Below are positions 9,757 to 22,426 of a DNA stretch of 64,000 bases, piece after piece. The notes below the pieces were generated by a model that had not been told where the DNA came from, searched no databases, and was given only the letters and a program-made list of their open reading frames with translations. Location of the stretch: assembly GCF_009258225.1 (NCBI RefSeq), contig NZ_CP043617.1:620001-684000 (forward strand), read 5' to 3'. The first letter of the stretch is position 1. Every line of letters begins with the position of its first letter. A program made the translations under genes and the position numbers. Source of the DNA: Sulfurimonas lithotrophica. GTDB taxonomy: Bacteria > Campylobacterota > Campylobacteria > Campylobacterales > Sulfurimonadaceae.

Positions 9757-10632
9757 TCAAAATTTAATTGATAGATAGTAACTTATATCAAAAAGGTTTT
9801 CTTCATTTAGATAGTTATTCTTATGATAAACGATAAATGAAGGTTTAGTCGTTGTCTCATACTCGCTGTCAACAAGCCAGTCGTGATAAACCCAGTGGAT
9901 AAATCTTAGTATATCTTCACCGTATCCCTGCAAATCAAATTTTGCATATACTCCGTCGGATATTTTAAACTTAGGAAGTCTTTGTGTAAAAACTTCCTCT
10001 TTCTCATCCGTTATGATGCAGGCGATATATTGACAGTTATCCAACTCGGTTATGGTTGGGTTGTCATGTAGGAGTGCTACCATTTTGTATTTTTTTACTT
10101 TGTTGTTTAAAACCAAAGTGTAGAGTTTTTGCCAAGTCTCTTTTACATTGTTTATATATCCGCTGTTTCTGATGTAATAGCTTTTCATCTGCGGCATATC
10201 AACTATAGTAGCTGTAATGTTTGTAAAATCAATACTTGTCTTTGTAGATATATTTGAAGCTTTTAAGATTGAATTTGAGTATTTTTTATAAGCACCCTTT
10301 CTCCATTCTTTTGGAGAGACGTCAAACTTACCTCTAAAAGCTTTTATAAAAGAGGAGTGTGAGCTGTAACCGCATAATTTTGCAACTTCGGATATTGTAG
10401 AGTATTTATTTGTAAGAAGCAGACTTGCCGCTTTTTGTAAACGGATAGATTTTATACTCTCGTAAATATTCTTTTCAAATATATTTTTAAAAACCTTATG
10501 CATATGAAATTTGCTGATTTGTAAATCCCTGCTAAGCTCATCCAAGTCTATATTTACATCTATATGGGTGTAAATATAATACATAATAGAGTTTGCTATT
10601 TTAATATTTTTTTGCAGTATATTTTTATTCAT
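9757..10632 (-). CDS. AraC-family regulator with GyrI-like ligand domain
   Basis: The first 110 residues hold two helix-turn-helix motifs of the AraC type (DELSRDLQISKFHMHKVFK and ISEVAKLCGYSSHSSFIKAFR, then the FDVSPKEWRKG tail). The remaining 160 residues resemble the GyrI/Rob effector-binding domain (TATIVDMPQMKSYYIRNSG, then a C-terminal IHWVYHDWL segment). This layout is typical of small-molecule responsive regulators such as Rob or SoxS-like proteins. It is convergent with the TPR gene. Its targets are unknown. Confidence 0.85.
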   Translation of the reverse strand: MNKNILQKNIKIANSIMYYIYTHIDVNIDLDELSRDLQISKFHMHKVFKNIFEKNIYESIKSIRLQKAASLLLTNKYSTISEVAKLCGYSSHSSFIKAFRGKFDVSPKEWRKGAYKKYSNSILKASNISTKTSIDFTNITATIVDMPQMKSYYIRNSGYINNVKETWQKLYTLVLNNKVKKYKMVALLHDNPTITELDNCQYIACIITDEKEEVFTQRLPKFKISDGVYAKFDLQGYGEDILRFIHWVYHDWLVDSEYETTTKPSFIVYHKNNYLNEENLFDISYYLSIKF

Positions 10633-10784
10633 AGAAAAATTATAACAAAATTAAAATATAAATATAGCAATTTTGAACAATTTTTATAAAATATATAAAC
10701 AAAAAAATTGACAAAAAAGAAGAAGAATATTTGACTTTTAATCTATTAAAATAATGCAATTACTTTTTTTATGAAGGATGTATA

Positions 10785-12254
10785 ATGGAAAAAATTTCTA
10801 AAATTTTAATAGCTAACAGGGGGGAGATAGCTCTTAGAATTATACGTGCGTGTAAAGAACTCGAAATAAAATCAGTTGTGATTTTTTCTGAGGAAGATGT
10901 AAACGGAGTATGGGTCGCAAAAGCCGATGAGTGTTATCCGATAGTCGGAAACAGTGTAGATGCATACCTAAAATACAACAAAATAATCGATATAGCAAAA
11001 AAAACAAAGTGTGATGCTATTCATCCGGGTTACGGTTTTTTATCCGAGAGTGCAGAGTTTGCACAAGAGTGTGAAGATAACTCTCTAATATTTATAGGAC
11101 CTAAGCCGCAACATATAGAACTCTTTGGTGACAAAATGGCCTCTAAAGAAGCTATGAAAAAAGTAGGTGTCCCGGTTGTTGAGGGTATAAACACCCCTAT
11201 AACAGATATGGATGAAGGTAAAAAAATAGCACAGAAAATAGGCTATCCTATAATTATAAAAGCGGCATTCGGAGGAGGTGGACGCGGTATGAGGATCGTT
11301 CACTTTGCTGATGATTTTGCAAATATGTTTGAATCTGCTACAAACGAATCTATCAAGTACTTTGGAAAAGGTGACGTGTTTATAGAAAAATATGTTCAAA
11401 ATCCTAGACATATTGAGATTCAAGTTGTTGCAGATAAGTACGGGAATGTACTTCATTTAGGTGAAAGAGATTGTTCAATTCAGCGTCGTCATCAAAAAGT
11501 TATCGAGATAACGCCATCCCCGCTTTTAAATGATGAAGTTAGACAAAGACTTTGTAAAATCTCGGTAGATGCTATGAAAAAACTCGGATATGAGAGTGTA
11601 GGAACTGTTGAGTTCTTAGTAGATGAGAGAGATGAGGTCTATTTTATAGAGATGAATACCAGAGTTCAGGTTGAACATCCCGTTACAGAAATAGTTACGG
11701 GAGTTGACATAATCCAGAGAATGATAGAGATAGCTGCCGGAGATAAACTAAAATATACACAAGAGCAGATTCAGTTTAGAGGATATGCGATAGAGTTTAG
11801 AATCAACTCAGAAGATCCTCAAAACAACTTTTTCCCGACTACCGGAACCGTAAAAAAATATCTAACTCCGGGAGGTCCCGGCGTGAGGCTTGATACAAGT
11901 CTTTACAGCGGTTATACATTGCCAACTTGCTATGACTCTATGCTTGGAAAACTGATTGTTTGGGCATTAGACTGGAAGGGTGCAGTTGCAAAGGCAAGAC
12001 GTGCACTTGATGAGTTCCATATAGAAGGTTTTAAAACAAATATACCTCTTCATAGAGAGATTGTAATAGATGAGAGTTTTAAAAATGGGGAATTCGATAC
12101 AGGCTATTTAGATACGAATATGGATAGATTTAATATGGATGCACAAAGTTCAATTTCAAGCGAGGAGGAAAAAACACTTAAACTAGCAGAGATGGTTAAA
12201 CAAATAAAAGAAAATAACTTAGTGTCACTCCAAAATAATTTCACTCTATACTAA
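10785..12254 (+). CDS. Biotin carboxylase subunit (AccC / pyruvate carboxylase subunit A type)
   Basis: This 489-residue ATP-dependent biotin carboxylase charges a biotin carrier with bicarbonate. Clear marks are ILIANRGEIALRIIRAC at the start, the glycine-rich AAFGGGGRGMR loop near residue 165, EKYVQNPRHIEIQV near residue 205 and the MNTRVQVEHPVTE motif near residue 290. It is 40-45 residues longer than a typical AccC because of a C-terminal helical tail. That length favours the free-standing subunit A of a two-subunit pyruvate carboxylase, but acetyl-CoA carboxylase cannot be excluded. No partner subunit is nearby. Confidence 0.85.
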   Translation: MEKISKILIANRGEIALRIIRACKELEIKSVVIFSEEDVNGVWVAKADECYPIVGNSVDAYLKYNKIIDIAKKTKCDAIHPGYGFLSESAEFAQECEDNSLIFIGPKPQHIELFGDKMASKEAMKKVGVPVVEGINTPITDMDEGKKIAQKIGYPIIIKAAFGGGGRGMRIVHFADDFANMFESATNESIKYFGKGDVFIEKYVQNPRHIEIQVVADKYGNVLHLGERDCSIQRRHQKVIEITPSPLLNDEVRQRLCKISVDAMKKLGYESVGTVEFLVDERDEVYFIEMNTRVQVEHPVTEIVTGVDIIQRMIEIAAGDKLKYTQEQIQFRGYAIEFRINSEDPQNNFFPTTGTVKKYLTPGGPGVRLDTSLYSGYTLPTCYDSMLGKLIVWALDWKGAVAKARRALDEFHIEGFKTNIPLHREIVIDESFKNGEFDTGYLDTNMDRFNMDAQSSISSEEEKTLKLAEMVKQIKENNLVSLQNNFTLY

Positions 12255-12256
12255 GT

Positions 12257-13597
12257 TTATTCCCAAGGTGCAGCTTCACCTACAACCTTAAATACAGGGT
12301 TGTTAACGGCTGCACATACGTCTTTTGCAAGATTCTCAAGACCGTCATAAGCTCCGTAGCTAACTTTTTTCTCTTGGTTAACATCAACAAAGGCTACTTT
12401 TTTCTTAATAGCAGTATATAGACTTCTACCACCTGCCAATAAAATATCCACATTGTGCTCATCTATAAGCTGTGCCTGTTCGTTCGCAGGTACTTTCATT
12501 AAAATATCTACATAACTTTTTGCAATCTCTATATCTTCTAAGGTAGCTTTTCTAATGCTTGTAGCTACAACATCAATCCCGATGTCCTGAAGTGCAGATG
12601 CTATAGACCAAGACTTGTTTCCACCCGTATTTAAAATGGCTTTTTTACCATTTAGTATTTTTCTGTAAGGGATTAAAGCCTCTTCTAGTTTAGCTTCCTC
12701 CTCTGCTATTATCTTTTCAGCACGTTTGCTTAACTCTTCATCTCCAAAAGCGTTTACGATTGAGCGAATTGCATTTGTTGTGTCACGTTTTCCATAAAAA
12801 GATACAGAAATGTAAGGTATGTCGTAACGCTCTTGCATCTTTCTAGTCAATGTAACCAAAGATTTTGCACAAACTATTACGTTTAACTTAGCTCTATGTG
12901 CAGTTTGTATATCTTCTATGCGTCCATCACCCGCCAAAGTGGAAACTACTTTTATACCTATACGTTCTAAAATCGGAGTGTATTGCCACATATCGCCAGT
13001 TACGTTATATTCACCGATTAGGTTGATTCCATATGGGTGAATCTCTTTTGGTTCACGAGTACCGATCAACTGGTTTAAAACTGCTTCACCGCCAAGACGG
13101 CTTCCTAAGTTTTTACTGCCTACAAAACCGGGTGAGTGTACGACTACGACAGGCAGGTCATGACGCTCTTGCATACGTTTGCAAACATTGTCTATATCGT
13201 CACCTATCATGGCGGTTACACAGGTCTCGTACACAAATACAGCCTTAGGATTTTTGTGTGTAATAACATACTCTATGGAATCTTCTAGTTTTTGGTCTCC
13301 GCCGAATATTACATCGTTAGTCGTAACATCAGTGTAGTATCCCGTTACTGTATTGTTCTCGCCTTTATAACTTGTCGGTGTAGCCCTTGTTTCCCAAGAA
13401 GCCCCCTGACAAGTAGCAGGTGCATGTACCAGATGCACGGCATCTGCATATGGAAAAAGTGCGATTTGTGCACCCTCAAACGCACAACCACCGCTTGTAG
13501 CTCCCGGTTTTGGTTTATCACACGAGCTTTTCTTTTTATCATTGTGTGAACAAGCCGATTCATTAAGAAGTTCACGAATTAGTTTTTTATTTACCAT
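12257..13597 (-). CDS. nifE: Nitrogenase iron-molybdenum cofactor scaffold NifE
   Basis: A 446-residue member of the NifD/NifE family. The NifE assignment rests on the PGATSGGCAFEGAQIAL and ADAVHLVHAPATCQG segments (NifD has [15 protein letters not shown] instead), the TDVTTNDVIFGGDQKL motif and the Cys in FVYETCVTAMIGDDI. With NifN it forms the scaffold on which the NifB cofactor matures to FeMo-co. It stands alone on the minus strand, convergent with the biotin carboxylase gene with only two bases between, and no nifN is in the window. Its promoter element lies at 13632-13646. Confidence 0.93.
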   Translation of the reverse strand: MVNKKLIRELLNESACSHNDKKKSSCDKPKPGATSGGCAFEGAQIALFPYADAVHLVHAPATCQGASWETRATPTSYKGENNTVTGYYTDVTTNDVIFGGDQKLEDSIEYVITHKNPKAVFVYETCVTAMIGDDIDNVCKRMQERHDLPVVVVHSPGFVGSKNLGSRLGGEAVLNQLIGTREPKEIHPYGINLIGEYNVTGDMWQYTPILERIGIKVVSTLAGDGRIEDIQTAHRAKLNVIVCAKSLVTLTRKMQERYDIPYISVSFYGKRDTTNAIRSIVNAFGDEELSKRAEKIIAEEEAKLEEALIPYRKILNGKKAILNTGGNKSWSIASALQDIGIDVVATSIRKATLEDIEIAKSYVDILMKVPANEQAQLIDEHNVDILLAGGRSLYTAIKKKVAFVDVNQEKKVSYGAYDGLENLAKDVCAAVNNPVFKVVGEAAPWE

Positions 13598-13631
13598 GAT
13601 ATTTATCCATATTAATATTTATATCTATATT

Positions 13632-13646
13632 TATACATATTTTATT
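13632..13646 (-). promoter_or_regulatory. Sigma-54-like promoter of nifE
   Basis: Read on the minus strand this is GGAATAAAATATGTA, 35 bases before the nifE start. It has the GG-N10-GT spacing of a sigma-54 promoter with the Campylobacterota -24 form GGAA(C/T). It lies back to back with the cowN element 12 bases away. Confidence 0.6.
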
Positions 13647-13658
13647 CCTTAGAATCTC

Positions 13659-13673
13659 AAGGAACAGTTAATG
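13659..13673 (+). promoter_or_regulatory. Sigma-54-like promoter of cowN
   Basis: GGAACAGTTAATGTA, 37 bases before the cowN start. It has the same GGAAC-N5-ATGTA layout as the nifH element. It probably drives cowN through nifU, because no other such element occurs before nifS. Confidence 0.65.
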
Positions 13674-13710
13674 TATATTTATTATCAAAATTATATTTTA
13701 GAGGATACTA

Positions 13711-14013
13711 ATGGAGTGTGTAAAAGACAGATATGTAACATTTAGCAATATTGATTGTTATGAAAATGCAGCACTTGTGTTAGATGCTATGAATGAGTTG
13801 TTTGAACTAGAACCTGATTCAAAAAACAGTTTATGGATTAACTTTATGAAAAAAATACCACAGAACTACAGAGAAGAGTTTAAAAAAGGTGATGAGTTTG
13901 ATACGCTTTATTTAGTATGTGCAAACGTATTTTATATATATGACCTATTTGAAGATTTTGAATTTGAAAAAGGTCTTGAAGTATTAGAACAAGTCGAGTT
14001 AGAGTGTTGTTAG
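13711..14013 (+). CDS. cowN: N2-fixation sustaining protein CowN
   Basis: The 100-residue product carries the CowN signature DRYVTFSNIDCYENA at residues 6-20 and the family ending EVLEQVELECC. CowN lets nitrogenase work in the presence of carbon monoxide, which otherwise inhibits it. Here it is the first gene after a sigma-54-like element and is followed after 21 bases by the Sel1/Nfu fusion gene. Confidence 0.88.
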   Translation: MECVKDRYVTFSNIDCYENAALVLDAMNELFELEPDSKNSLWINFMKKIPQNYREEFKKGDEFDTLYLVCANVFYIYDLFEDFEFEKGLEVLEQVELECC

Positions 14014-14034
14014 AGACAAAGAGGAGTTAGATTT

Positions 14035-14772
14035 ATGGAACATCGCGAAGCATTAAAAGCATATAAAAACAAAGATTTTGAGAGAGCTATGAGTATTTGG
14101 GAAGAAGAAGTTAAACATAAAAACGATCAAGCCATGACAAATATAGGTTTGATGTACCTAAAAGGCGAGGGTGTAGCTAAAGACTTTACTAAAGCCAGAG
14201 AGTGGTTTGAAAAAGCAAGTGAATACGGAAATGACTCTGCAAACTATAACTTGGCACTTATGTATCAGACTAAACTCGGAGTTGATGAAGACCAAGATGC
14301 AGCGGTTGATTACTTTAGACGTGCAGTAGAGAAAAACCATCAGGGTGCAAACTTTAGACTGGGACTTTTACTTTTAAAAGACAGAACAGAACCTCAAAAA
14401 GTAAAAGAGGGTTTTGAGTGTATGTTAAATGCCGCAAAATCCGGTCACCCTATGGCACTTGCTCAGATGGGCGGTGTAGATCAAGAACCAAATACGGCTG
14501 TCGAACCTAATAATATGTTTCGTTCATATTCAAAAGAGAAACAGCTTGAAGTAATCGAAGATGCAATAGATAGATACATAAGACCGATTCTTATTAAAGA
14601 TGGTGGAAATATAACTATACTAGATTATATAAATGAGCCTGAGATTGAGATTAGACTTGCTTATCAGGGTAACTGTGCAGGTTGTTCTATGGCATCTACG
14701 AGTACTTACGGAATCATTATGGATACTCTCTCACAAGTTATAGATGAGAACATCAGGTTGTACGTAATATGA
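14035..14772 (+). CDS. Sel1-repeat protein fused to a NifU C-terminal (Nfu) domain
   Basis: The first 150 residues are Sel1-type helical repeats (AMTNIGLMYLKGEGVAKDF, SANYNLALMYQTKLGVDED, ANFRLGLLLL, MALAQMGG). Residues about 165-245 are an Nfu domain (YIRPILIKDGGNITILDY) with the Fe-S binding CXXC in GNCAGCSMAST. The Nfu domain carries transient [4Fe-4S] clusters. The Sel1 part probably mediates protein contacts, so the fusion may bring clusters to a particular nif client. It overlaps nifX by four bases. A separate complete NifU follows downstream, so this is not its replacement. Confidence 0.85.
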   Translation: MEHREALKAYKNKDFERAMSIWEEEVKHKNDQAMTNIGLMYLKGEGVAKDFTKAREWFEKASEYGNDSANYNLALMYQTKLGVDEDQDAAVDYFRRAVEKNHQGANFRLGLLLLKDRTEPQKVKEGFECMLNAAKSGHPMALAQMGGVDQEPNTAVEPNNMFRSYSKEKQLEVIEDAIDRYIRPILIKDGGNITILDYINEPEIEIRLAYQGNCAGCSMASTSTYGIIMDTLSQVIDENIRLYVI

Positions 14773-15134
14773 TTAAGATAGCTTTTGCATCTAAAGACGG
14801 TAAACATGTAAACGAGCACTTTGGATGGTGTGAGAAATTTTATATATACGGTGTAAATGAAGATAGTTATGACTTATTAAAAGAGGTTGACTCTTCACAA
14901 AAGCATGAAGCCGAAATTGATAAGCTGGAGTATAAAATAGAGTGCATAGACAACAGTGATATTTTATATGTAACACGTATTGGCCCTAAAGCTGCAAATA
15001 TGGTTAAATATGCAGGCACATACCCTATGAAATCTGCAAGCGAAAATGAAAAAATAGAAGACGTACTTAAATCTATGCAAAAACTTATCAGTGATAATCC
15101 TCCGCTTTGGTTAAAAAGGATACTTTTAAAATGA
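14769..15134 (+). CDS. nifX: FeMo-cofactor carrier NifX
   Basis: This 121-residue protein has the NifX/NifB C-terminal fold: FASKDGKHVNEHFGWCEKFY at residues 6-25 and the family ending NPPLWLKRIL. NifX binds NifB-co and its product and passes them to NifEN. The start overlaps the Sel1/Nfu stop by four bases (ATGA), and its own stop overlaps nifQ in the same way, so the three are tightly coupled. Confidence 0.9.
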   Translation: MIKIAFASKDGKHVNEHFGWCEKFYIYGVNEDSYDLLKEVDSSQKHEAEIDKLEYKIECIDNSDILYVTRIGPKAANMVKYAGTYPMKSASENEKIEDVLKSMQKLISDNPPLWLKRILLK

Positions 15135-15448
15135 GTGAAGATATAAAGGTGCTAGAAGCTAAGGTTGCAAACCTTTTACAGTTTTTTGCAAAAGATGATT
15201 ACAGCAAAAACAAAGTAGCACCGCATATTGCAAAGGTCTCGTTAGAGATGAACCATCTCTATCAGGATTTGGGTTTTAAAAGTCGCGTTGAGATGGGAAA
15301 GTATATGAGTGAACATTTTCCAAAACTTAGCCGTATGAAACCAAAAGAGACATTATGGAAAAAGTATCTTTATGATTTGATTTTAGAGACTGCTCCTGCA
15401 TGTGCCGAGTGCAGGGACCAAGATACATGTTTTGCATGTAGAGTATAA
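15131..15448 (+). CDS. nifQ: Short NifQ, molybdenum donor for FeMo-co
   Basis: NifQ supplies molybdenum to NifEN/NifH. The product is 105 residues from the ATG at 15131, which overlaps the nifX stop as ATGA; typical NifQ has 170-200. The match is in the C-terminal half: NHLYQDLGFKSRVEMGKYM, then HFP and LWKKYLYDLI, then the cysteine cluster CAECRDQDTCFAC. The usual NifQ arrangement is CX4CX2CX5C, while this one is CX2CX5CX2C, so the metal site is rearranged. The N-terminal domain of longer NifQ proteins is missing. Confidence 0.78.
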   Translation: MSEDIKVLEAKVANLLQFFAKDDYSKNKVAPHIAKVSLEMNHLYQDLGFKSRVEMGKYMSEHFPKLSRMKPKETLWKKYLYDLILETAPACAECRDQDTCFACRV

Positions 15449-15461
15449 ACTGCTTTTTATA

Positions 15462-15561
15462 AGCACCAAAGGTGCTGGGCTCACTGCCGAAGTGAACTTA
15501 GCGTTAGCGTAGTTGGCGGAATTACTTCCGACAACGTAATAAATGAAGAGGTTCCCTTCAT

Positions 15562-15563
<2 letters not shown>
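15462..15563 (+). other. Cluster of four small hairpins between nifQ and nifS
   Basis: Four stem-loops lie in a row: AGCACC/GGTGCT (15462-15476), TCACT/AGTGA (15481-15495), TTGGCGGAA/TTCCGACAA with one mismatch (15513-15534) and AAATGAAG/CTTCATTT (15541-15563). None is followed by a T tract, so they are not ordinary terminators. They may stabilise or process the cowN-nifU transcript. Confidence 0.5.
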
Positions 15564-16785
<1,222 letters not shown>

Positions 16786-16794
16786 AATAAAAAA

Positions 16795-16816
16795 TTTATG
16801 AAATAAAATTAAGGAG
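16795..16816 (+). repeat. 22-base direct repeat, copy 2 (nifU leader)
   Basis: Identical to 15562-15583 and ending in the same AAGGAG ribosome-binding site. Sharing of the leader between nifS and nifU would give both genes similar translation initiation. Confidence 0.8.
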
Positions 16817-16822
16817 ATTATG

Positions 16823-17803
16823 ATGGCAAAAGGTAGTTTAGTAAGCGGATCGATTTGGGATGAGTACAGCAGTACAGTTGTAGATAGGATGAATAATCCC
16901 CAACACCAAGGACATATTACGGAAGAGGAAGCAGAAGCTATGAATGCAAAGCTTATAGTGGCTGACTTTGGAGCTGAGAGCTGTGGAGATGCAGTTCGTC
17001 TTTACTGGGCGGTTGAAAAAGATACTGACAAAATTATAGGTTCAAAATTTAAAAGTTTCGGCTGTGGTACTGCTATAGCATCTAGTGATATTATGACTGA
17101 ATTATGTATGGGTAAGACGGTAGATGAAGCTGTGAAAATTACAAATATAGATGTGGAAAAAGCTATGCGTGATAATCCAAATACTCCTGCAGTACCGCCT
17201 CAAAAGATGCACTGTTCTGTTATGGCTTACGATGTTATAAAAAAAGCTGCAGCTACATACAAAGGTGTAGATATGGAAAGCTTTGAGAATGAGTTTATAG
17301 TTTGTGAGTGTGCAAGGGTTTCATACGATACTTTGGTTGAGGTTATTAAACTAAACGATTTAAAAAGTATAGAAGAGATAACGGATTATACAAAAGCGGG
17401 TGCATTTTGTAAATCGTGTATAGAGCCTGGTGGACACGAAGCTAAAGATATCTACTTAGTTGATATTTTAAGAGACACAATAGCCGAGATGGAAAAAGAG
17501 AAGTTAGTTGAAGCTGCAAATACAGCTCCTGATGAGAAACCAAACTTTGCATCTATGAGTCTTGTTCAAAAAACTCGTGCAGTAGATGCCGTAGTTGAAG
17601 AGTATGTACGTCCGATGCTTGTAATGGACGGTGGAGATATGGAAGTTGTAGATATAAAAGAAAATGATGCGTTCCATGATATCTATATAAAATACTTAGG
17701 AGCGTGTTCAACTTGTTCAACGGGCTCAACCGGTACCCTTTACGCTATAGAATCTACGCTAAAACAAAACCTTGATGATAACATCAGGGTAATGCCTATT
17801 TAA
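16823..17803 (+). CDS. nifU: Fe-S cluster scaffold NifU
   Basis: This three-domain NifU (326 residues from the ATG at 16823, six bases after AAGGAG; an ATG at 16820 sits too close to it) assembles clusters for nitrogenase. The IscU-like domain (1-130) has cysteines in SCGDAVRLYW, FGCGTAIASS and MHCSV. The middle BFD-like [2Fe-2S] domain (about 155-205) has VCECARVSYDTL and FCKSCIEPGG. The Nfu domain (about 245-326) has GACSTCSTGSTGT. All three are complete. Confidence 0.95.
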   Translation: MAKGSLVSGSIWDEYSSTVVDRMNNPQHQGHITEEEAEAMNAKLIVADFGAESCGDAVRLYWAVEKDTDKIIGSKFKSFGCGTAIASSDIMTELCMGKTVDEAVKITNIDVEKAMRDNPNTPAVPPQKMHCSVMAYDVIKKAAATYKGVDMESFENEFIVCECARVSYDTLVEVIKLNDLKSIEEITDYTKAGAFCKSCIEPGGHEAKDIYLVDILRDTIAEMEKEKLVEAANTAPDEKPNFASMSLVQKTRAVDAVVEEYVRPMLVMDGGDMEVVDIKENDAFHDIYIKYLGACSTCSTGSTGTLYAIESTLKQNLDDNIRVMPI

Positions 17804-17806
17804 TCT

Positions 17807-18379
17807 TTAACACTCTTTGCCGTTTATCATTGAAGATACCAAGCCTTTTTCTTCGGTATTATCGGCGATAATAACTCCCGCTATATGAATCGGTACAAAG
17901 TACATGATGATGTTAAACACAAACTCATGAATCTCTTTGATATCGTGTGCCGCTTCTTTTGAGAGTCCTAAATCCTGATAAAAATGAATCATAAAACCGG
18001 AGATACTCATAAAGATAAGGGTCGCATAAATAATATAGTATAAAATATGAACGGCTTTTTTGTGAGGAGTTAAAGAGCTAAAACTCTCCCTTATAGAAGA
18101 ATCCTTAAAATATAAAACTATTCTGTAAACAATCAAAAAAACAAGAGCATAACCAAGTATGATATGCCACTCCCACATACCTGCACGAATAGCTTTTGCC
18201 AAAATTTTTGCCTGTTCGAGAGTTATCTCAATGTCCATATCGAAAAGTTTGTCCATAAGTATTTCGGAGTTTGTCCTCCAGCTTAAAAAAGTTTTGCGTA
18301 AAAATACTGTCCCGAGTAATCCTAAGACAACTATTGCGTTTAGCCAGTGCCAGATGCGAAAAGATATTGAGTACTTCAT
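17807..18379 (-). CDS. Cytochrome b561-like membrane protein
   Basis: A 190-residue inner-membrane protein with four transmembrane helices and paired histidines placed as haem b ligands: SFRIWHWLNAIVV in helix 1, WEWHIILGYALVF in helix 2, an IHFYQ and HEFVF pair, and PIHIAGVIIADN in the last helix. It resembles the cytochrome b subunits of Ni-Fe hydrogenases and the b561 family, which pass electrons between quinone and soluble partners. It is convergent with nifU and divergent from katG. Its redox partner is not in the window. Confidence 0.8.
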   Translation of the reverse strand: MKYSISFRIWHWLNAIVVLGLLGTVFLRKTFLSWRTNSEILMDKLFDMDIEITLEQAKILAKAIRAGMWEWHIILGYALVFLIVYRIVLYFKDSSIRESFSSLTPHKKAVHILYYIIYATLIFMSISGFMIHFYQDLGLSKEAAHDIKEIHEFVFNIIMYFVPIHIAGVIIADNTEEKGLVSSMINGKEC

Positions 18380-18454
18380 TTTAACTCCTTTATTATGTCA
18401 TTATATCAAAAGTGATATGCGAAAATAATAATTAAATTTAGTGTAATATAATAA

Positions 18455-20707
<2,253 letters not shown>

Positions 20708-20713
20708 AATCTG

Positions 20714-20777
20714 AATTTACAATTTTTGTAGATAAAAAACATTTTTGTTTCTACTAAATCTGCAAAATTGTAATTTT
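20714..20777 (+). terminator. Long imperfect inverted repeat after katG
   Basis: AATTTACAATTTTTGTAGA on the left is nearly complementary to TCTGCAAAATTGTAATT on the right, with an internal region that can also pair. It begins seven bases after the katG stop. The stem is A/T-rich, so this may be a weak terminator separating katG from nifH. The remaining bases to 20898 are A/T-rich without a recognised signal; no TGT-N10-ACA NifA site is seen. Confidence 0.45.
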
Positions 20778-20825
20778 ATAAATTTAATAATTATCTTTTA
20801 TAAAAAAAGAGAAAAAATCTCCTAA

Positions 20826-21863
<1,038 letters not shown>

Positions 21864-21924
21864 GTCATTTTTGAAAATTTAATATAAAAATAAAAACTAA
21901 AAAAGAAAGATATAGGAGAAAAAT

Positions 21925-22278
21925 ATGTTTATATGTGGTTATCATTTTCCGGCAAGTGAAGGAAACGACGTAGCTTTTGATAAAGTAATCGAGAAAGTTA
22001 ATGAAGGTATTGATGCATCTGGTAAAACAGTTACATTAACAAGTGAAACAAGAGAAGGTGTTCAGTTAGAAACTATCGAAGTTCCGGCTGGTACTTTCGC
22101 TCATACTGCATTTGTTGATTATTATGAAGGAACTGAAGTTGATGGTGAGTTTAAAATGGTTTATTACACTAATAAATATCAAATTAGTGAAATCTCAAAA
22201 TCAGTTGACGGTGATGCGACAAAAGATTTATGTAAAAAATTAGATGATATGAATCTATATAGAGTAAAAGTAGCGTAA
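21925..22278 (+). CDS. Unknown 117-residue protein between nifH and nifD
   Basis: I do not recognise this protein. It is soluble, with no signal peptide, one cysteine near the start (MFICGYHFPASEG) and a second near the end, and alternating strands that suggest a small beta-rich fold. It is not a PII protein: it lacks the T-loop and PII signatures, so it is not nifI, which occupies this place in methanogens. It has a strong ATAGGAG site and nif-like codon use, and sits 61 bases after nifH and 148 before nifD. It is therefore made with the nitrogenase structural proteins, probably in quantity. Confidence 0.85.
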   Translation: MFICGYHFPASEGNDVAFDKVIEKVNEGIDASGKTVTLTSETREGVQLETIEVPAGTFAHTAFVDYYEGTEVDGEFKMVYYTNKYQISEISKSVDGDATKDLCKKLDDMNLYRVKVA

Positions 22279-22314
22279 GCCACTAGAGTGATACTTTTTA
22301 ACAATTTCTTTGTT

Positions 22315-22355
22315 GAAACCTGCGTCGTTTACTCATAGTAAACTTCCTTGGTTTC
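22315..22355 (+). other. Two-tiered hairpin ahead of nifD
   Basis: GTTTACT (22327-22333) pairs with AGTAAAC (22337-22343) around a 3-base loop. GAAACC (22315-22320) pairs with GGTTTC (22350-22355) outside a 6-by-6 internal loop. There is no T tract, so it could be a processing or stability element setting nifH against nifDK levels. Confidence 0.45.
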
Positions 22356-22426
22356 GCATTGAACTTGAAAAAAATTATCTACTCTTCTTAGAGGTGAGTA
22401 AAATAAAATTAGAGAGGAAGGTTTAA

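Noticed and set aside
14769-15134. Calling this gene nifY or nafY instead of nifX
   Set aside because: The length (121 residues) and the NPPLWLKRIL ending fit NifX. NifY/NafY proteins are longer with an extra N-terminal domain.
22315-22355. Terminator between the unknown gene and nifD
   Set aside because: The hairpin has no T tract and lies inside an obvious operon.
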